Notes: generated by a model not told the origin, from the letters alone. A stretch of DNA of 64,000 bases from Agreia sp. VKM Ac-1783 (GCF_900177765.1 NZ_FXWI01000002.1:496001-560000), one strand, 5' to 3'. Shown: positions 56,428 to 64,000, numbered from the stretch's first letter. Translations and numbers: made by a program.

Positions 56428-56440
56428 TAGGCTTGTCGCC
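56428..56440 (+). promoter_or_regulatory. Leaderless -10 element for the acyltransferase gene
   Basis: TAGGCT (56428-56433) lies 7 bases before the GTG at 56441, the same hexamer and spacing as at 50895. Confidence 0.5.
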
Positions 56441-57547
56441 GTGACGTCACCGCTTCAGCCAGACCAGCCGGGCACCCCCGCGCCCGCCACCGGATCGAAG
56501 GCGCGACTGCCACTGTGGGACAACGCTCGCTTCATGGCGATCACCCTCGTCGTGGTGGGTCACGCCATCCTGCGGCTCATCGACGCCTCCGACACCTCGT
56601 ACGGCGTCTACCTCGTCATCTACGCCTTCCACGTTCCCGTCTTCGTGCTCGTGAGCGGTTACTTCGCCAAGTCCAGCCCTCCAGGCGCGAAACAACTCAA
56701 GCGGCTTGTCACCGACCTCGTGCTGCCGTATCTCATCTTCGAGACGATCTGGACCCTGATTCGTTGGGCGATCGTCGGCACACTGAACATCGATCTCGCG
56801 CAACCGTCCTGGACCCTGTGGTTCATCCTCTCTCTCATCGCCTGGCGCATCGCTCTCCCGTACCTCGCGCAACTGCGCTATCCGCTCGTCATCAGCATCG
56901 TCGTCTCGGTGTGGGCGGGATACCTCGGGGCGATCACGTCGGAGTTGGCCGTGTCTCGCACTCTCGGTCTGCTGCCCTTCTTCGTGCTCGGCTGGCGGCT
57001 TCGAGGCAGCGACCTGACACGTCGGTGGTTGTCGTGGTCGCCCTCGACGGTTCTCTGGTGGCGCGTCGGCGCTCTTGCCGTGTTCGGCGCTGTCGCCGTC
57101 GCCGTCTTCGCGGGGATCGACTTCTGGCGGCAGATCGGAATCCGGCGTTTCCTGCTGTTCGACGAGTCGTACGCGGACATGGGGTATGGCGAGTGGTGGG
57201 CCGGCGGCATACGTCTCGCGGTGATCGGCGTCGCCGTCATCCTGTCGTTCGCTTTTCTGGTCCTGGTTCCCCGGCGTCGCACGGTCTTCACCGACCTCGG
57301 CCAAGCCACCCTCTACATCTACCTCTTGCATACCTTCGTGCTGTATCCGTTCCGTGAGTCCGGCGTCCTCGAAGGCGATGTGCCCTTCTGGTATCTACCG
57401 GGCATGATCGTGTTCGCGATCGTCGTCACGTTCCTGCTCGCGTCGAAGCCCGTGCGAAGACTCCTCAGACCCCTGGTCGAGCCGCATCCGCGGTGGCTGT
57501 TACGTCGTGTGTCCACGCCCGTTGACGCTCGTGCACCCGGTTCCTAG
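56441..57547 (+). CDS. Acyltransferase family 3 membrane protein
   Basis: A 368-residue protein with about ten membrane helices. The family start DNARFMAITLVVVGHAILR (about 26-44) contains the conserved His, and YAFHVPVFVLVSGYFAK follows; the WTLWFILSLIAWRI helix fits the fucose 4-O-acetylase/NolL-like branch. It likely acetylates a sugar on an exported polymer. The extreme 3' end contains the metY promoter: its TAG stop is part of the TAGGCT -10 element. Confidence 0.83.
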   Translation: MTSPLQPDQPGTPAPATGSKARLPLWDNARFMAITLVVVGHAILRLIDASDTSYGVYLVIYAFHVPVFVLVSGYFAKSSPPGAKQLKRLVTDLVLPYLIFETIWTLIRWAIVGTLNIDLAQPSWTLWFILSLIAWRIALPYLAQLRYPLVISIVVSVWAGYLGAITSELAVSRTLGLLPFFVLGWRLRGSDLTRRWLSWSPSTVLWWRVGALAVFGAVAVAVFAGIDFWRQIGIRRFLLFDESYADMGYGEWWAGGIRLAVIGVAVILSFAFLVLVPRRRTVFTDLGQATLYIYLLHTFVLYPFRESGVLEGDVPFWYLPGMIVFAIVVTFLLASKPVRRLLRPLVEPHPRWLLRRVSTPVDARAPGS

Positions 57548-57550
57548 GCT
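57522..57550 (+). promoter_or_regulatory. metY promoter
   Basis: TTGACG (57522-57527), a 17-base spacer and TAGGCT (57545-57550) make the best-formed sigma-70 type promoter in the window. It lies inside the end of the preceding acyltransferase gene and would start RNA near 57557, about 42 bases before the metY ATG. Confidence 0.7.
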
Positions 57551-57555
57551 CGCCT

Positions 57556-57572
57556 GAGAGCGATCCGCTCTC
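57556..57572 (+). promoter_or_regulatory. Hairpin at the 5' end of the metY leader
   Basis: GAGAGCG-ATC-CGCTCTC is a perfect 7-bp stem with a 3-base loop. It begins where the metY mRNA should start, so it would cap the transcript; it also lies 9 bases after the acyltransferase stop and could weaken read-through. No T-run follows. Confidence 0.55.
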
Positions 57573-57598
57573 GCACCCGCCCCAAGAAAGCAGGACTC

Positions 57599-58927
57599 AT
57601 GAGCGACAACGACGCCAGCTGGAAATTCGAGACCAAGCAGATCCACTCCGGGGCGGCCCCCGATCCGGTGACCAACGCCCGCGCCACACCGATCTACCAG
57701 ACGACCTCGTACGTCTTCAACAACTCCGACCACGCGAAGAACCTGTTCGCCCTCGCCGAGTTCGGCAACATCTACACGCGCATCCAGAACCCGACGCAGA
57801 ACGTCGTCGAGGAGCGGGTCGCCGCCCTCGAGGGAGGGACCGCAGCCCTGCTGGTCGCTTCGGGTCAGGCCGCAGAGACGTTCGCCGTGCTGAACATCGC
57901 CGAGGCGGGCGACCACATCGTGTCGAGCGCATCGATCTACGGAGGCACCTACAACCTCTTCAAGTACACGCTCGCCAAGCTCGGTATCGAGACCACCTTC
58001 GTCGAGAATCAAGACGACGCCGAGGAGTGGCGCCGTGCGGTGCGCCCCAACACGAAGCTCTTCTTCGCCGAGACGATCGGCAATCCGAAGATCAACATCC
58101 TCGACATCGAGCTCGTCGCCGACGTCGCCCACGAATCGGGCGTGCCGCTCATCGTCGACAACACGATCGCGACGCCCTACCTGATCCGCCCGTTCGAGCA
58201 CGGCGCCGACATCATCGTGCACTCCGCCACTAAATTCCTGGGCGGCCACGGCACCGTTATCGGCGGCGTCATCGTCGACGGAGGAAAGTTCGCCTGGAGC
58301 AAGAACCCCGACCGTTTCCCCGGTCTCACATCGCCCGATCCCTCGTACCACGGCGTGAACTACTCCGAGGCACTCGGAGATGGCATCGCCTACATCATCA
58401 AGGCGCGCGTGCAGCTGCTCCGCGACCTGGGCTCGTCGATCGCTCCGGCAAGCGCGTGGCAGCTCATCCAGGGCATCGAGACCCTGAGCCTGCGCATCGA
58501 ACGCCATGTGCAGAACGCTCAGGACGTCGCGGAATGGCTCGACGCGCACGACGACATCGCCACTGTCTACTACGCGGGCCTGCCCACGAGCCCCTGGTAC
58601 GCCACAGCGAACAAGTACGCTCCCAAGGGTGTCGGCGCCGTGCTGTCGTTCGAGCTGAAAGGCGGGGTGGATGCGGGGCGCGCGCTGGTCGACAACCTCA
58701 CGCTGTTCAGCCACCTGGCCAATATCGGCGACGTGCGCAGTCTCGTCATCCACCCCGCGTCGACGACGCACTCTCAGCTGACGCCCGAGCAGCAGCTCAC
58801 GTCCGGCGTCACCCCGGGACTCGTGCGGCTCTCCGTGGGGCTCGAGAACATCGACGACATCAAGGCCGATCTCGAGGCAGGCCTCAGCGCTGCGCGCGAG
58901 GTGGCACGCGCGAACGCCGCCGTGTAG
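57599..58927 (+). CDS. metY: O-acetylhomoserine sulfhydrylase
   Basis: A 442-residue PLP enzyme of the Cys/Met metabolism family that makes homocysteine from O-acetylhomoserine and sulfide. The Schiff-base Lys is K212 in [10 protein letters not shown], with the PLP-contacting [13 protein letters not shown] near residue 87 and DNTIATPYL. Its length of 430-440 residues separates it from the shorter cystathionine gamma-synthases. GCAGGA precedes the ATG. Its substrate is made by MetX, encoded next. Confidence 0.95.
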   Translation: MSDNDASWKFETKQIHSGAAPDPVTNARATPIYQTTSYVFNNSDHAKNLFALAEFGNIYTRIQNPTQNVVEERVAALEGGTAALLVASGQAAETFAVLNIAEAGDHIVSSASIYGGTYNLFKYTLAKLGIETTFVENQDDAEEWRRAVRPNTKLFFAETIGNPKINILDIELVADVAHESGVPLIVDNTIATPYLIRPFEHGADIIVHSATKFLGGHGTVIGGVIVDGGKFAWSKNPDRFPGLTSPDPSYHGVNYSEALGDGIAYIIKARVQLLRDLGSSIAPASAWQLIQGIETLSLRIERHVQNAQDVAEWLDAHDDIATVYYAGLPTSPWYATANKYAPKGVGAVLSFELKGGVDAGRALVDNLTLFSHLANIGDVRSLVIHPASTTHSQLTPEQQLTSGVTPGLVRLSVGLENIDDIKADLEAGLSAAREVARANAAV

Positions 58928-58945
58928 TCCAGCACTCCCGACGCG

Positions 58946-58989
58946 GCAGGCGACTCGGTCCGACGTAACAATCGGACCTGGTCGCCTGC
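58946..58989 (+). promoter_or_regulatory. Long stem-loop between metY and metX
   Basis: GCAGGCGAC (58946-58954) pairs exactly with GTCGCCTGC (58981-58989), and inside it GGTCCGA (58957-58963) pairs with TCGGACC (58972-58978) around an 8-base loop CGTAACAA. One U-G pair and one mismatch join the two stems, giving an 18-step helix. It fills over half of the 83-base gap. No T-run follows, so a classical terminator is unlikely. Confidence 0.75.
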
Positions 58990-59010
58990 TGCACGCCAGA
59001 ATGAAGTGAT

Positions 59011-60216
59011 ATGGACTGGCAGACACCCGAAGACACCGTTCCGAGCGGCTTCATCACCGACGCGCAGATCAGATCGATTCTCGGCAAGCCGCCCGCATCC
59101 GGCGCCTGGCGGGACGGCGACCCGGTCGGAAGCCGGAGCTTCGTCTCGATCGGGTCGTTCGACTTCGAGACCGGAGCGCGCATTCCCGATGTGCGCATCG
59201 CCTACGAGACGCTCGGCACGCTCTCGCCCGAACGAGACAACGCCGTTCTCGTTCTTCACGCGCTGACCGGCGACAGCCACCTCGTCGGACACGCCGCGCC
59301 GGGGCATCCGACCGACGGATGGTGGAGCGGCATCGTCGGACCGGGCCTGGCCATCGACACGAACCGGTGGTTCGTCGTCAGCCCGAACATGCTGGGAGGC
59401 TGCCAGGGAAGCACGGGGCCGGCGTCGCTCGGGCCCGACGGGATCGAATGGGGCGCGTCCTTCCCGTACACGAGCATCGCCGACCAGGTGCGTGCCCAGG
59501 CGGCGTTCTCCGACGCCATCGGCATCGATCGGTGGGCCGCGGTCATCGGTGGGTCCATGGGGGGAATGCACGCGATCGAGTGGGGAGTCTCCCGCCCGGA
59601 GCGCATCGACAGGCTCGCGGTGATCGCCGCCCCCGCCCGCTCGAATGCAGATCAGGTCGCGCTCAATTCCGTGCAGGTCGAGGCCATCCACATCGATCCC
59701 CGATTCGCCGGCGGCGACTACTACGACGCGGCCGACGGGGAGGGCCCGCACCGCGGTCTCGCTCTGGCTCGTCGGATGGCCCTCCTCAACTACCGCAGCC
59801 CATCCGAGCTGAACGACAGATTCGGCAGAAGCTGGCAGTCGGGCATCAGCCCTCTCGGCAGCGACGGGCGATTCGCCGTCGAGTCGTACCTCGACTTTCA
59901 CGGCAACAAGTTCACCCGCCGCTTCGACGCCAACTCCTACGTGACCCTGGTGCAGGCGATGAACTCGCACGACGTGGGTCGGGGGCGAGGCGGACTATCC
60001 GACGCTCTCTCGAAGGTCACGGTGCCCACGATCATCATCGGCATCGACAGCGACCGCCTTTTTCCGATAGAGGATCAGCTCGAGATCGCCCGTCACGTTC
60101 CGGGAAACATCGACGGCACCGACGCCGTCGTGCTGTCGTCGCCATTCGGGCACGACGGTTTTCTGATCGAGAACGAGGCCGTAGGACGGCAACTCAGGCG
60201 ACTGCTGGATGCGTGA
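59011..60216 (+). CDS. metX: Homoserine O-acetyltransferase
   Basis: Transfers acetyl from acetyl-CoA to homoserine, committing it to methionine. A 401-residue alpha/beta hydrolase-fold enzyme with nucleophile S182 in GGSMGGMHAIEW, the Asp in IDSDRLFPIEDQ and the His in PFGHDGFLIE. The N-terminal NAVLVLHALTGDSH and SPNMLGGCQGSTGP blocks are diagnostic. No strong ribosome site is seen before the ATG at 59011, so translation may depend on metY and the intervening stem-loop. Confidence 0.95.
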   Translation: MDWQTPEDTVPSGFITDAQIRSILGKPPASGAWRDGDPVGSRSFVSIGSFDFETGARIPDVRIAYETLGTLSPERDNAVLVLHALTGDSHLVGHAAPGHPTDGWWSGIVGPGLAIDTNRWFVVSPNMLGGCQGSTGPASLGPDGIEWGASFPYTSIADQVRAQAAFSDAIGIDRWAAVIGGSMGGMHAIEWGVSRPERIDRLAVIAAPARSNADQVALNSVQVEAIHIDPRFAGGDYYDAADGEGPHRGLALARRMALLNYRSPSELNDRFGRSWQSGISPLGSDGRFAVESYLDFHGNKFTRRFDANSYVTLVQAMNSHDVGRGRGGLSDALSKVTVPTIIIGIDSDRLFPIEDQLEIARHVPGNIDGTDAVVLSSPFGHDGFLIENEAVGRQLRRLLDA

Positions 60217-60244
60217 CACGCGCCGTCCGGCTGGCGCACGACAC

Positions 60245-60285
60245 AAAAAAGCCGGGAGTATCGCCTTGCCAACGACACTCCCGGC
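60245..60285 (-). terminator. Rho-independent terminator facing left
   Basis: GCCGGGAGT (60251-60259) and ACTCCCGGC (60277-60285) form a perfect 9-bp stem with a short inner stem. Six A residues precede it on the plus strand, so the T-run that makes a canonical terminator exists only for minus-strand transcription. On the plus strand it is a hairpin without a U-tail after metX. Confidence 0.6.
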
Positions 60286-60373
60286 GGTTCCCCCCAAGTA
60301 GTTGACCCAGGCTACGCTCCTCCCATCTGCAACACAATATGTGCACCTCCCCCACTTCAGGGCACAGAGCGGT

Positions 60374-60386
60374 TAGCATGACTCTC
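60374..60386 (+). promoter_or_regulatory. -10 element of the sensor-kinase operon
   Basis: TAGCAT (60374-60379) lies 7 bases before a GTG at 60387, which opens a 16-codon frame rather than the kinase gene. The spacing predicts a transcript starting at that GTG. Confidence 0.45.
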
Positions 60387-60437
60387 GTGACAGAACGCCG
60401 GATTTCCGCAGTCGTCCGGCGCCGACAATGCCGCTGA
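60387..60437 (+). CDS. Putative 16-residue leader peptide overlapping the kinase start
   Basis: GTG ACA GAA to TGA encodes 16 residues, strongly basic (six Arg). It starts 7 bases after a -10 element and its last 10 bases overlap the first codons of the kinase gene, whose ATG is at 60428. If translated it would bring ribosomes to the kinase start, which has no ribosome site of its own. No homology can be claimed for so short a peptide; it could also be chance. Confidence 0.35.
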   Translation: MTERRISAVVRRRQCR

Positions 60438-61594
60438 GCGCGAGCGGCCAGCGGCGATTCCTCGCCCGCACGACGCGGCTCGTGGGTCTCTCGTTTCTCT
60501 CCGCGTCGTTCGTCGCCCTCCTGCTCGACGTCGCATCCGACCTCGACGTGCTCGTCGCCACGCTTCCTCTCTACGGGCTCATGGCTGCGGGCTTCACGAT
60601 GATCGGCAGGACGAGGTCACTGGGCTGGAGCGCGACCGTGCTGCTGGCGGGGGTCGCAACAATCCTGCTCCTCGGCACCGACGCGCTGGGTGGCGACGCG
60701 GGATCGACGGCAACAGCAGCACTCCTCCTCGGATCGGCCGCCCTTCCCGCTCTTCTGGTCTGCAACCTCGATACTCCCGCCCGCATCATCGTCCTGGCCG
60801 TCGGAGCGGCACTTGTTCTCGCCGCGACCCTTGTGACCACCACCCGCACCCTGACTGTGGTCGAGACTCTTCTCTCCGTCATCGTCGGCTGGTCCGCGCT
60901 GATCGGCGTCACCATCTGGCTCTCCGTCAGCATCTCTCGCGCGCTCGCCCGTATCGCCCGACTCGGGCGGGCGCATCTCGCTGAACGCCACGCCACGGAA
61001 ACCGAGGCTCAGCGCCGACAGGGCGCCCGACTCCTGCACGACACCGTCCTCGCCACCTTGACACTCCTCGCGCACTCCGGAGTCGGCGTGAGCCCCGACG
61101 CTCTGAGAGCCCAGGCATCGGAAGACGCGCGTCTTCTGAGGCAGCTGCGCCTGGGGGGCACCCCGATGCCACGGTCCTCGGGCGCCTACACGCTCGAAGC
61201 GACGGAGACCAGCGATCTGGGACACACGCTCGAGTCGGTCAAGCAGCGCTTCGATCGTATGGGCCTGACCGTCTCGTGGCACGGAGCGGGGCGCCTCCTG
61301 CTGCCCAGCGACGTGCTCGACGCATTCCTGCTCTCGCTGGCGGAGTGCCTCGAGAACGTTCGACGACACTCGGGGGTCAGCGACGCGGAGGTGACCATCA
61401 CCCAGGACGACACGACGGTGAGAGCGATGGTGACCGACAACGGTGTCGGCTTCGATCTCGACCAGGTCGACTCCGCGAGGCTCGGTCTCGCAGAATCCGT
61501 GATCGCCCGCATCCGCGAGGTGGGTGGTCGAACGCGGCTCTTCTCCGCACCAGGATCGGGCACCACGGTCGTTCTGGAGGTTCCGAAGCTGTGA
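60428..61594 (+). CDS. Six-helix membrane sensor histidine kinase
   Basis: A 388-residue kinase. Six membrane helices (about 18-36, 42-60, 67-84, 94-112, 118-137 and 145-168) form the sensor; the cytoplasmic part has a HisKA_3-like helix with the phospho-acceptor H204 in RLLHDTVL and an ATPase domain with N-box E306/N310 and H314 in ECLENVRRHSG, G1 box DNGVGF at 337-342 and the GSGTTV G2 box near the end. It resembles NarX/LiaS-class kinases that pair with NarL-type regulators, and one lies two genes downstream. Its stop overlaps the next GTG (GTGA). Confidence 0.87.
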   Translation: MPLSASGQRRFLARTTRLVGLSFLSASFVALLLDVASDLDVLVATLPLYGLMAAGFTMIGRTRSLGWSATVLLAGVATILLLGTDALGGDAGSTATAALLLGSAALPALLVCNLDTPARIIVLAVGAALVLAATLVTTTRTLTVVETLLSVIVGWSALIGVTIWLSVSISRALARIARLGRAHLAERHATETEAQRRQGARLLHDTVLATLTLLAHSGVGVSPDALRAQASEDARLLRQLRLGGTPMPRSSGAYTLEATETSDLGHTLESVKQRFDRMGLTVSWHGAGRLLLPSDVLDAFLLSLAECLENVRRHSGVSDAEVTITQDDTTVRAMVTDNGVGFDLDQVDSARLGLAESVIARIREVGGRTRLFSAPGSGTTVVLEVPKL

Positions 61595-62865
61595 CCGATC
61601 CGCTCCCTCACCGCGATCCGCTGCCCGGCGAGGATCCGAACGTCCTGAGCCGCCTTGTGAGAGCACGGCACATCGGGCCGCGAGCCGTCTCTGCCTTGCA
61701 CGATGACCTCGCCGGCGACACCAGGCTCGGCTACGGGTATCTCGGCATTGCGGCGATCGTGCTCGGGTCGTGCCTGTTTCTGCGAGGCCTGATCACGTTC
61801 GTCATCGACGCCATCACCGGTCCCGCAGACGAATCCGTCGCGCTCCGCGTCATCGCCTGGGCTCTGCTCTCGGTGGCCCTCCTCGGGTCGTGTCTCCTCT
61901 CGCGCAGGTTCCACGGCCGCATCCCGGCTGTCGTCTTCGCGGCGGGCACCGTGCTCATGGCGCTCTCCCTGCTGTTGGAGACCATCGTCAACGTCGGCGC
62001 GTCTCAGCCGATTCTGCATTCGTCGACCGTGTTCGGAGTGGGGGCGACGCTGCTCGCCCTGGTCGGATCGCGACCCGCGGGTCAGCTGCTGGTCGCCGAC
62101 GGCGTCTTCGCCGTGATCATCGTGGCCATGCTCGTCGCCGGCGCTTTCTCCGAGTCGTTCTCCCCCGGCCCGTCGGTACAGGTTGCTGCGACAGCCCTGC
62201 TTCCCCCGCTTCTCGGCGCCCTCATCATCAGGGGCTTCGGCGCGCTCGTGCAGCTGGAGATGGATCGCTCCGTGGTCGAGAGCGCGCTGCTTTCTCCGCG
62301 GTTCGCCTTCGGCATGCGGGCGTCCGACGACCTCGCACGCCTCGACCTCGAAGCCGAACGAATCCTCGACGGTGTCGCCCGAGGCACCATGGATCTTCCC
62401 CTCGACGCCGAGGTGGCGGCATCGGCATCGTCGATCGCCACCGAACTGCGCCTGCTCTTGGTCGCGGGGCGCAACGATACCTGGCTCCACCATGCGATCG
62501 AGGAATCGGAGGTTCTCGGCCCGGTCGTGACTCTCACCGATCCGCGGGGTCTGGCGGGTCTCCTCGATCCCAGCCAACGCGAGGGGCTCCTCTCTGCCAT
62601 CTGGCTGCTCGTGGCGGACTCGTTTCGCCTGCAGCCGACCCTGCAGATCGTCATCGGCCCGCAGACCGTCGAGGAAGTCGGCGATGCTGCCGATAAGATG
62701 AGCTTTCCGGTCGCACTCACGGTCGACGGCGTCCCCAGGCGGCGCATCGACCCCGCCGTCTGGCCGGCGCTCGATCGTGTCGGTGAGCATGTGGAGATGG
62801 CCACCAGGGGCAGCATGACGATCGTGACGACAGTTCGTACCGTGGCACAGAACGCCACAGCGTAA
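61591..62865 (+). CDS. Six-helix membrane protein with kinase-like but motif-free cytoplasmic domain
   Basis: A 424-residue protein without a family I recognise. Its layout copies that of the kinase before it: six membrane helices (about 48-72, 84-103, 111-134, 144-159, 165-186 and 198-215) and a cytoplasmic part of 200 residues. The region around 249-290 (LARLDLEAERILDGVAR) could align with the HisKA helix but has no His-Asp, and 330-385 (GLLSAIWLLVADSFRL, ALTVDGVPRRR) sits where the N-box and G1 box would be but lacks Asn and DxGxG. I infer a degenerate paralogue of the kinase. Coupled by GTGA to the kinase and 18 bases before the regulator. Confidence 0.7.
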   Translation: MTDPLPHRDPLPGEDPNVLSRLVRARHIGPRAVSALHDDLAGDTRLGYGYLGIAAIVLGSCLFLRGLITFVIDAITGPADESVALRVIAWALLSVALLGSCLLSRRFHGRIPAVVFAAGTVLMALSLLLETIVNVGASQPILHSSTVFGVGATLLALVGSRPAGQLLVADGVFAVIIVAMLVAGAFSESFSPGPSVQVAATALLPPLLGALIIRGFGALVQLEMDRSVVESALLSPRFAFGMRASDDLARLDLEAERILDGVARGTMDLPLDAEVAASASSIATELRLLLVAGRNDTWLHHAIEESEVLGPVVTLTDPRGLAGLLDPSQREGLLSAIWLLVADSFRLQPTLQIVIGPQTVEEVGDAADKMSFPVALTVDGVPRRRIDPAVWPALDRVGEHVEMATRGSMTIVTTVRTVAQNATA

Positions 62866-62883
62866 ACGGCCGGGAGGACAACC

Positions 62884-63573
62884 GTGACAAACTCCGCAGC
62901 ACCGATCCGACTTGCGATCGTCGACGACCACCGAATGCTCCTCGGGGCGTTGACGGAGTGGATCCGTAACGCCGCCGACGACATCGACATGGTCGCCGCC
63001 GTCACCACCTGGCCCGACCTGCTCACACACCCGGAGTTCCCTGTCGACGTGGTCCTGCTCGACCTCGACCTGAAGGACTCGCTTCCGATCTCGGTGAAGC
63101 TGCGCACCCTGAAGACCACGGGCGTCAAGACGGTGCTCATGAGCACCTACTCCGAGCCCGCCGTCATTCGCGAGGCGATCGCGGCCGGCGCGCTGGGCTA
63201 TCTCGTGAAGAGCGAGGAAGCGGCGATGATCGTCGAGGCGATCCGCGCAGCGCACTCGGGAAAACCGTTCATCTCGAGCGAGCTCGACCTCGCGCTCTCG
63301 GCCGACGAGGTCGGTGGAGCGCCCAAGCTCTCGGCGCAGGAGCGCCGGGTCATGGCGCTGTACGGCGGCGGCGAGCCCGTCAAGCAGGTCGCCCAGGCGC
63401 TCGAGATCTCAGAAGAGACCGCGAAGTCCTACCTGAAACGCATCCGTGAGAAGTACCGCGTGGCGGGCATCGACGTCGGAACGAAGGTCGCCCTGCGTAA
63501 GCGCGCGATCCAGGACGGCCTGCTCGTGCAGGTCGATTACCACCGCGCGTCGGAGACCAACCTCACGGAGTGA
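62884..63573 (+). CDS. NarL/LuxR-type response regulator
   Basis: A 229-residue regulator. The receiver domain has D14/D15, the phospho-acceptor D60 in LLDLDLKD, T88 in MSTYS and K109 in YLVKSEE. The C-terminal HTH (about 148-212, LSAQERRVMALYGGGEPVKQ and ETAKSYLKRIREKY) is of the LuxR/NarL kind with slight divergence. GTG start with GGGAGG upstream. It is the natural partner of the kinase at 60428. Target genes are not evident; autoregulation through the 60374 promoter is possible. Confidence 0.92.
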   Translation: MTNSAAPIRLAIVDDHRMLLGALTEWIRNAADDIDMVAAVTTWPDLLTHPEFPVDVVLLDLDLKDSLPISVKLRTLKTTGVKTVLMSTYSEPAVIREAIAAGALGYLVKSEEAAMIVEAIRAAHSGKPFISSELDLALSADEVGGAPKLSAQERRVMALYGGGEPVKQVAQALEISEETAKSYLKRIREKYRVAGIDVGTKVALRKRAIQDGLLVQVDYHRASETNLTE

Positions 63574-63874
63574 GCGTGCCGAGGGCGCTTTCGAGCCGCT
63601 CGACCTTCGCCGTCAGTTCCCCGCTGTACCCGGCGCGAATGTCCGCCTTCAGAACAAGCGAGACCCGACTGCCGAAACGGGCGACCGCCTCGGTCGCGTC
63701 CTTGACGACCGCGAAGACCTCGTCCCACTCCCCCTCGATCGTGGTGAACATCGAGTCCGTCTGATTCGGCAGCCCGGAGTCGCGCACGACTTTCACGGCG
63801 GCGGCGACGGCATCGTGCACCGACCCGTCCTCTCTTCCGGTTCCCGAGGGTGCTACAGAGAATGCGACGAGCAT
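63563..63874 (-). CDS. Thiamine-binding MTH1187/YkoF-type protein
   Basis: A 103-residue ferredoxin-like-fold protein of the MTH1187 (DUF77) family, whose members bind thiamine or its pyrimidine part. Visible are the first strand MLVAFSVAPSG, HDAVAAAVKVVRDSGLPNQTDSMFTTIEGEWDEV (family core across two stretches) and the C-terminal helix. Its ATG overlaps the TGA of the preceding leftward gene (TGATG). Its 3' end runs 11 bases into the end of the convergent response-regulator gene. Confidence 0.82.
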   Translation of the reverse strand: MLVAFSVAPSGTGREDGSVHDAVAAAVKVVRDSGLPNQTDSMFTTIEGEWDEVFAVVKDATEAVARFGSRVSLVLKADIRAGYSGELTAKVERLESALGTLTP

Positions 63875-64000
63875 CAGGAGATCTGCCTTTCCAGTGATTC
63901 AGGACGAGCTGGGGACGAATCTGGACGCCGTCTCAGGCGCCAGACCATGCGCACGGCAAGGAGGAACAGAGCGATGAGCGCGAGATTACGTAGGCTCAGC
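63874..64000 (-). CDS. 3' end of an unidentified membrane protein gene
   Basis: An open frame enters from the right edge and ends at the TGA at 63874-63876. The 41 visible residues contain one hydrophobic helix (LRNLALIALFLLAVRMVW) followed by a basic, Ser/Pro-rich cytoplasmic tail ending LERQIS. That pattern fits the last membrane segment of an envelope protein, but the family cannot be told. It is translationally coupled to the thiamine-binding protein by the TGATG overlap. Confidence 0.55.
   Translation of the reverse strand, partial: LSLRNLALIALFLLAVRMVWRLRRRPDSSPARPESLERQIS

Noticed and set aside
57556-57572. Rho-independent terminator after the acyltransferase gene
   Set aside because: No T-run follows and the hairpin coincides with the predicted metY start site, so a leader element is the better reading.

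Overview
The window reads as a piece of a high-GC actinobacterial chromosome, most likely from the family Microbacteriaceae (order Micrococcales); I cannot name a genus. The evidence is GC-rich codon use, many GTG starts, dense gene packing, DUF4192 and DUF5684 genes, WecA-type and Eis-type actinobacterial families, and the order argS-(x)-lysA-hom-thrC-thrB-rho-prfA-prmC-(x)-sua5-wecA-atpI-atpBEFHAGDC, which is the order known from Mycobacterium and its relatives. It is a backbone region: I see no insertion sequence, prophage, CRISPR array or rRNA, and no stretch over 300 bases lacks a gene.

Layout. 1-2896 (minus): a signalling cluster of an FHA protein, a PP2C phosphatase, a zinc-ribbon FHA protein and the start of an FtsK/EssC-type ATPase that leaves the window, resembling the regulatory edge of a type VII-like secretion locus. 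3086-8197: an Lrp regulator coupled to a class III aminotransferase, DUF4192, 3-methyladenine glycosylase I, DUF5684 and YaaA. 8219-15725 (minus): the complete F1Fo ATP synthase operon. 15727-21186 (minus): wecA, sua5, an acyltransferase, a small membrane protein, prmC and prfA. 21190-28432 (minus): rho and the aspartate-family amino-acid genes thrB, thrC, hom and lysA. 28553-32774 (minus): a beta-propeller protein, an LmeA-like protein, argS and a transglutaminase-like protein. Then come tRNA-Arg(CCG), a Pr6Pr membrane protein, poxB, an OhrR-like regulator, a class I glutamine amidotransferase and a TPM-PspA envelope-stress pair.

39787-44180 (plus) is a tightly coupled five-gene operon (arginase-like, crotonase, disulfide reductase-like, HExxH protein, SDR) of unknown purpose, with changed catalytic residues in two members. 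44292-47599 is a disaccharide phosphorylase operon (beta-phosphoglucomutase-like HAD plus GH65) behind a LacI-type operator. 47632-57547 holds accessory enzymes: Eis-like acetyltransferase, iron-box-controlled SIP protein, amidase, DinB, GNAT, Ung, S51 peptidase, phosphoribosyltransferase, MFS pump, SDR and acyltransferase. 57599-60216 carries metY and metX, which use homoserine made by hom; a long intergenic hairpin separates them. 60428-63573 is a sensor kinase, a kinase-like membrane protein without catalytic motifs, and a NarL-type regulator. The window closes with a thiamine-binding protein and the 3' end of another gene.

A recurring regulatory theme is a TANNNT hexamer 6-8 bases before a start codon, indicating leaderless mRNAs, including one palindromic promoter that drives two divergent genes. 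The points most worth following are the kinase/kinase-like/regulator trio with its leader ORF, the metY-metX hairpin, the palindromic bidirectional promoter, the iron box at the lone SIP domain, and the five-gene arginase-like operon.
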